64,000 bases of DNA from Limosilactobacillus avistercoris (lineage in GTDB: Bacteria; Bacillota; Bacilli; Lactobacillales; Lactobacillaceae): positions 59,915-123,914 of the forward strand of contig NZ_JACSQW010000004.1 in assembly GCF_014836425.1 (NCBI RefSeq), given 5' to 3'. How positions within the stretch are numbered: position 1 is the first letter of the stretch; the number at the start of each line of letters is the position of its first letter. The position numbers were made by a program, and so were the translations under genes. Shown one piece after another: positions 63,918 through 64,000 of this stretch. The notes below the pieces were generated by a model. That model was not told the origin of the DNA. It did no database searches and saw only the letters and a list, made by a program, of their open reading frames with translations.

Positions 63918-64000
63918 CTAGAAAAAGAGGCTGGGAATTAACTATTATTTTCTAGCTTCTAACTAAGAAAATGCGAACTATGATTTTTGATTTAATCAAA
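63918..64000 (+). terminator. Possible terminator and partial intergenic repeat
   Basis: GCTAGAAAA (63916-63924) pairs with TTTTCTAGC (63951-63959) across a long loop after the glnQ stop. The loop holds AGAGGCTGGGAA, which resembles one arm of the GAGGCTGGGA hairpins common in lactobacilli, without the second arm. The remainder of the window shows nothing recognisable. Confidence 0.4.

Overview
The window looks like chromosome from a low-GC, obligately heterofermentative lactic acid bacterium, most likely Limosilactobacillus reuteri or a close relative. Three things point there. The core gene orders are those of lactobacilli (dnaE/pyk, scpA-scpB-rluB, dnaG-rpoD, era-recO-glyQS, hup-der-rpsA-cmk). 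There is an intact choloylglycine (bile salt) hydrolase. The gene for 6-phosphofructokinase, which sits between dnaE and pyk in homofermenters, is absent. The species call rests on remembered family features, not on a database search.

Positions 1 to about 8,910 are the integrase-side end of a temperate prophage. On the minus strand, reading leftward from the genetic switch, are a Cro-like regulator and a string of small early genes. These are followed by a recombination/replication module: Gam-like nuclease inhibitor, Sak4-like ATPase, DUF669/SSB-like protein, HNH nuclease, and a replication initiator that runs off the left edge and carries seven 12-bp iteron-like repeats. On the plus strand are the CI-type repressor, an ImmA-like metallopeptidase, a lysogeny accessory module of unrecognised membrane and small proteins, and a tyrosine integrase. 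The prophage is inserted in dprA and leaves only the first 217 codons or so of that competence gene, ending in phage-derived sequence.

Positions 8,886 to 56,621 are almost entirely conserved housekeeping genes on the minus strand. They cover RNase HII and ribosome-assembly GTPases, folate/thymidylate synthesis (folA-thyA), an ABC-F ATPase, the CCA enzyme, a TPR protein, HU, Der, ribosomal protein S1, CMP kinase, RecQ with its YpbB-like partner, and FMN-riboswitch-controlled RibU. They continue with rluB-scpB-scpA-ribT-xerD-cvfB, pyruvate kinase, DnaE, a Zn/Mn ABC transporter with a Fur-family-like box, peptidase T, Nif3-like/TrmK, an aminotransferase, rpoD-dnaG, glycine T-box-controlled glyQS, and recO-era-dgkA-ybeY-phoH. 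The XerD protein next to scpAB has lost most catalytic residues, and a second Xer-like protein downstream of cca also lacks them.

Positions 56,731 to 64,000 hold an argG-argH pair in which both genes are frameshifted, then bile salt hydrolase, yqeY, rpsU, and a plus-strand amino-acid ABC transporter (receptor-permease fusion plus ATPase). No rRNA gene, tRNA gene, CRISPR array or insertion sequence was recognised.
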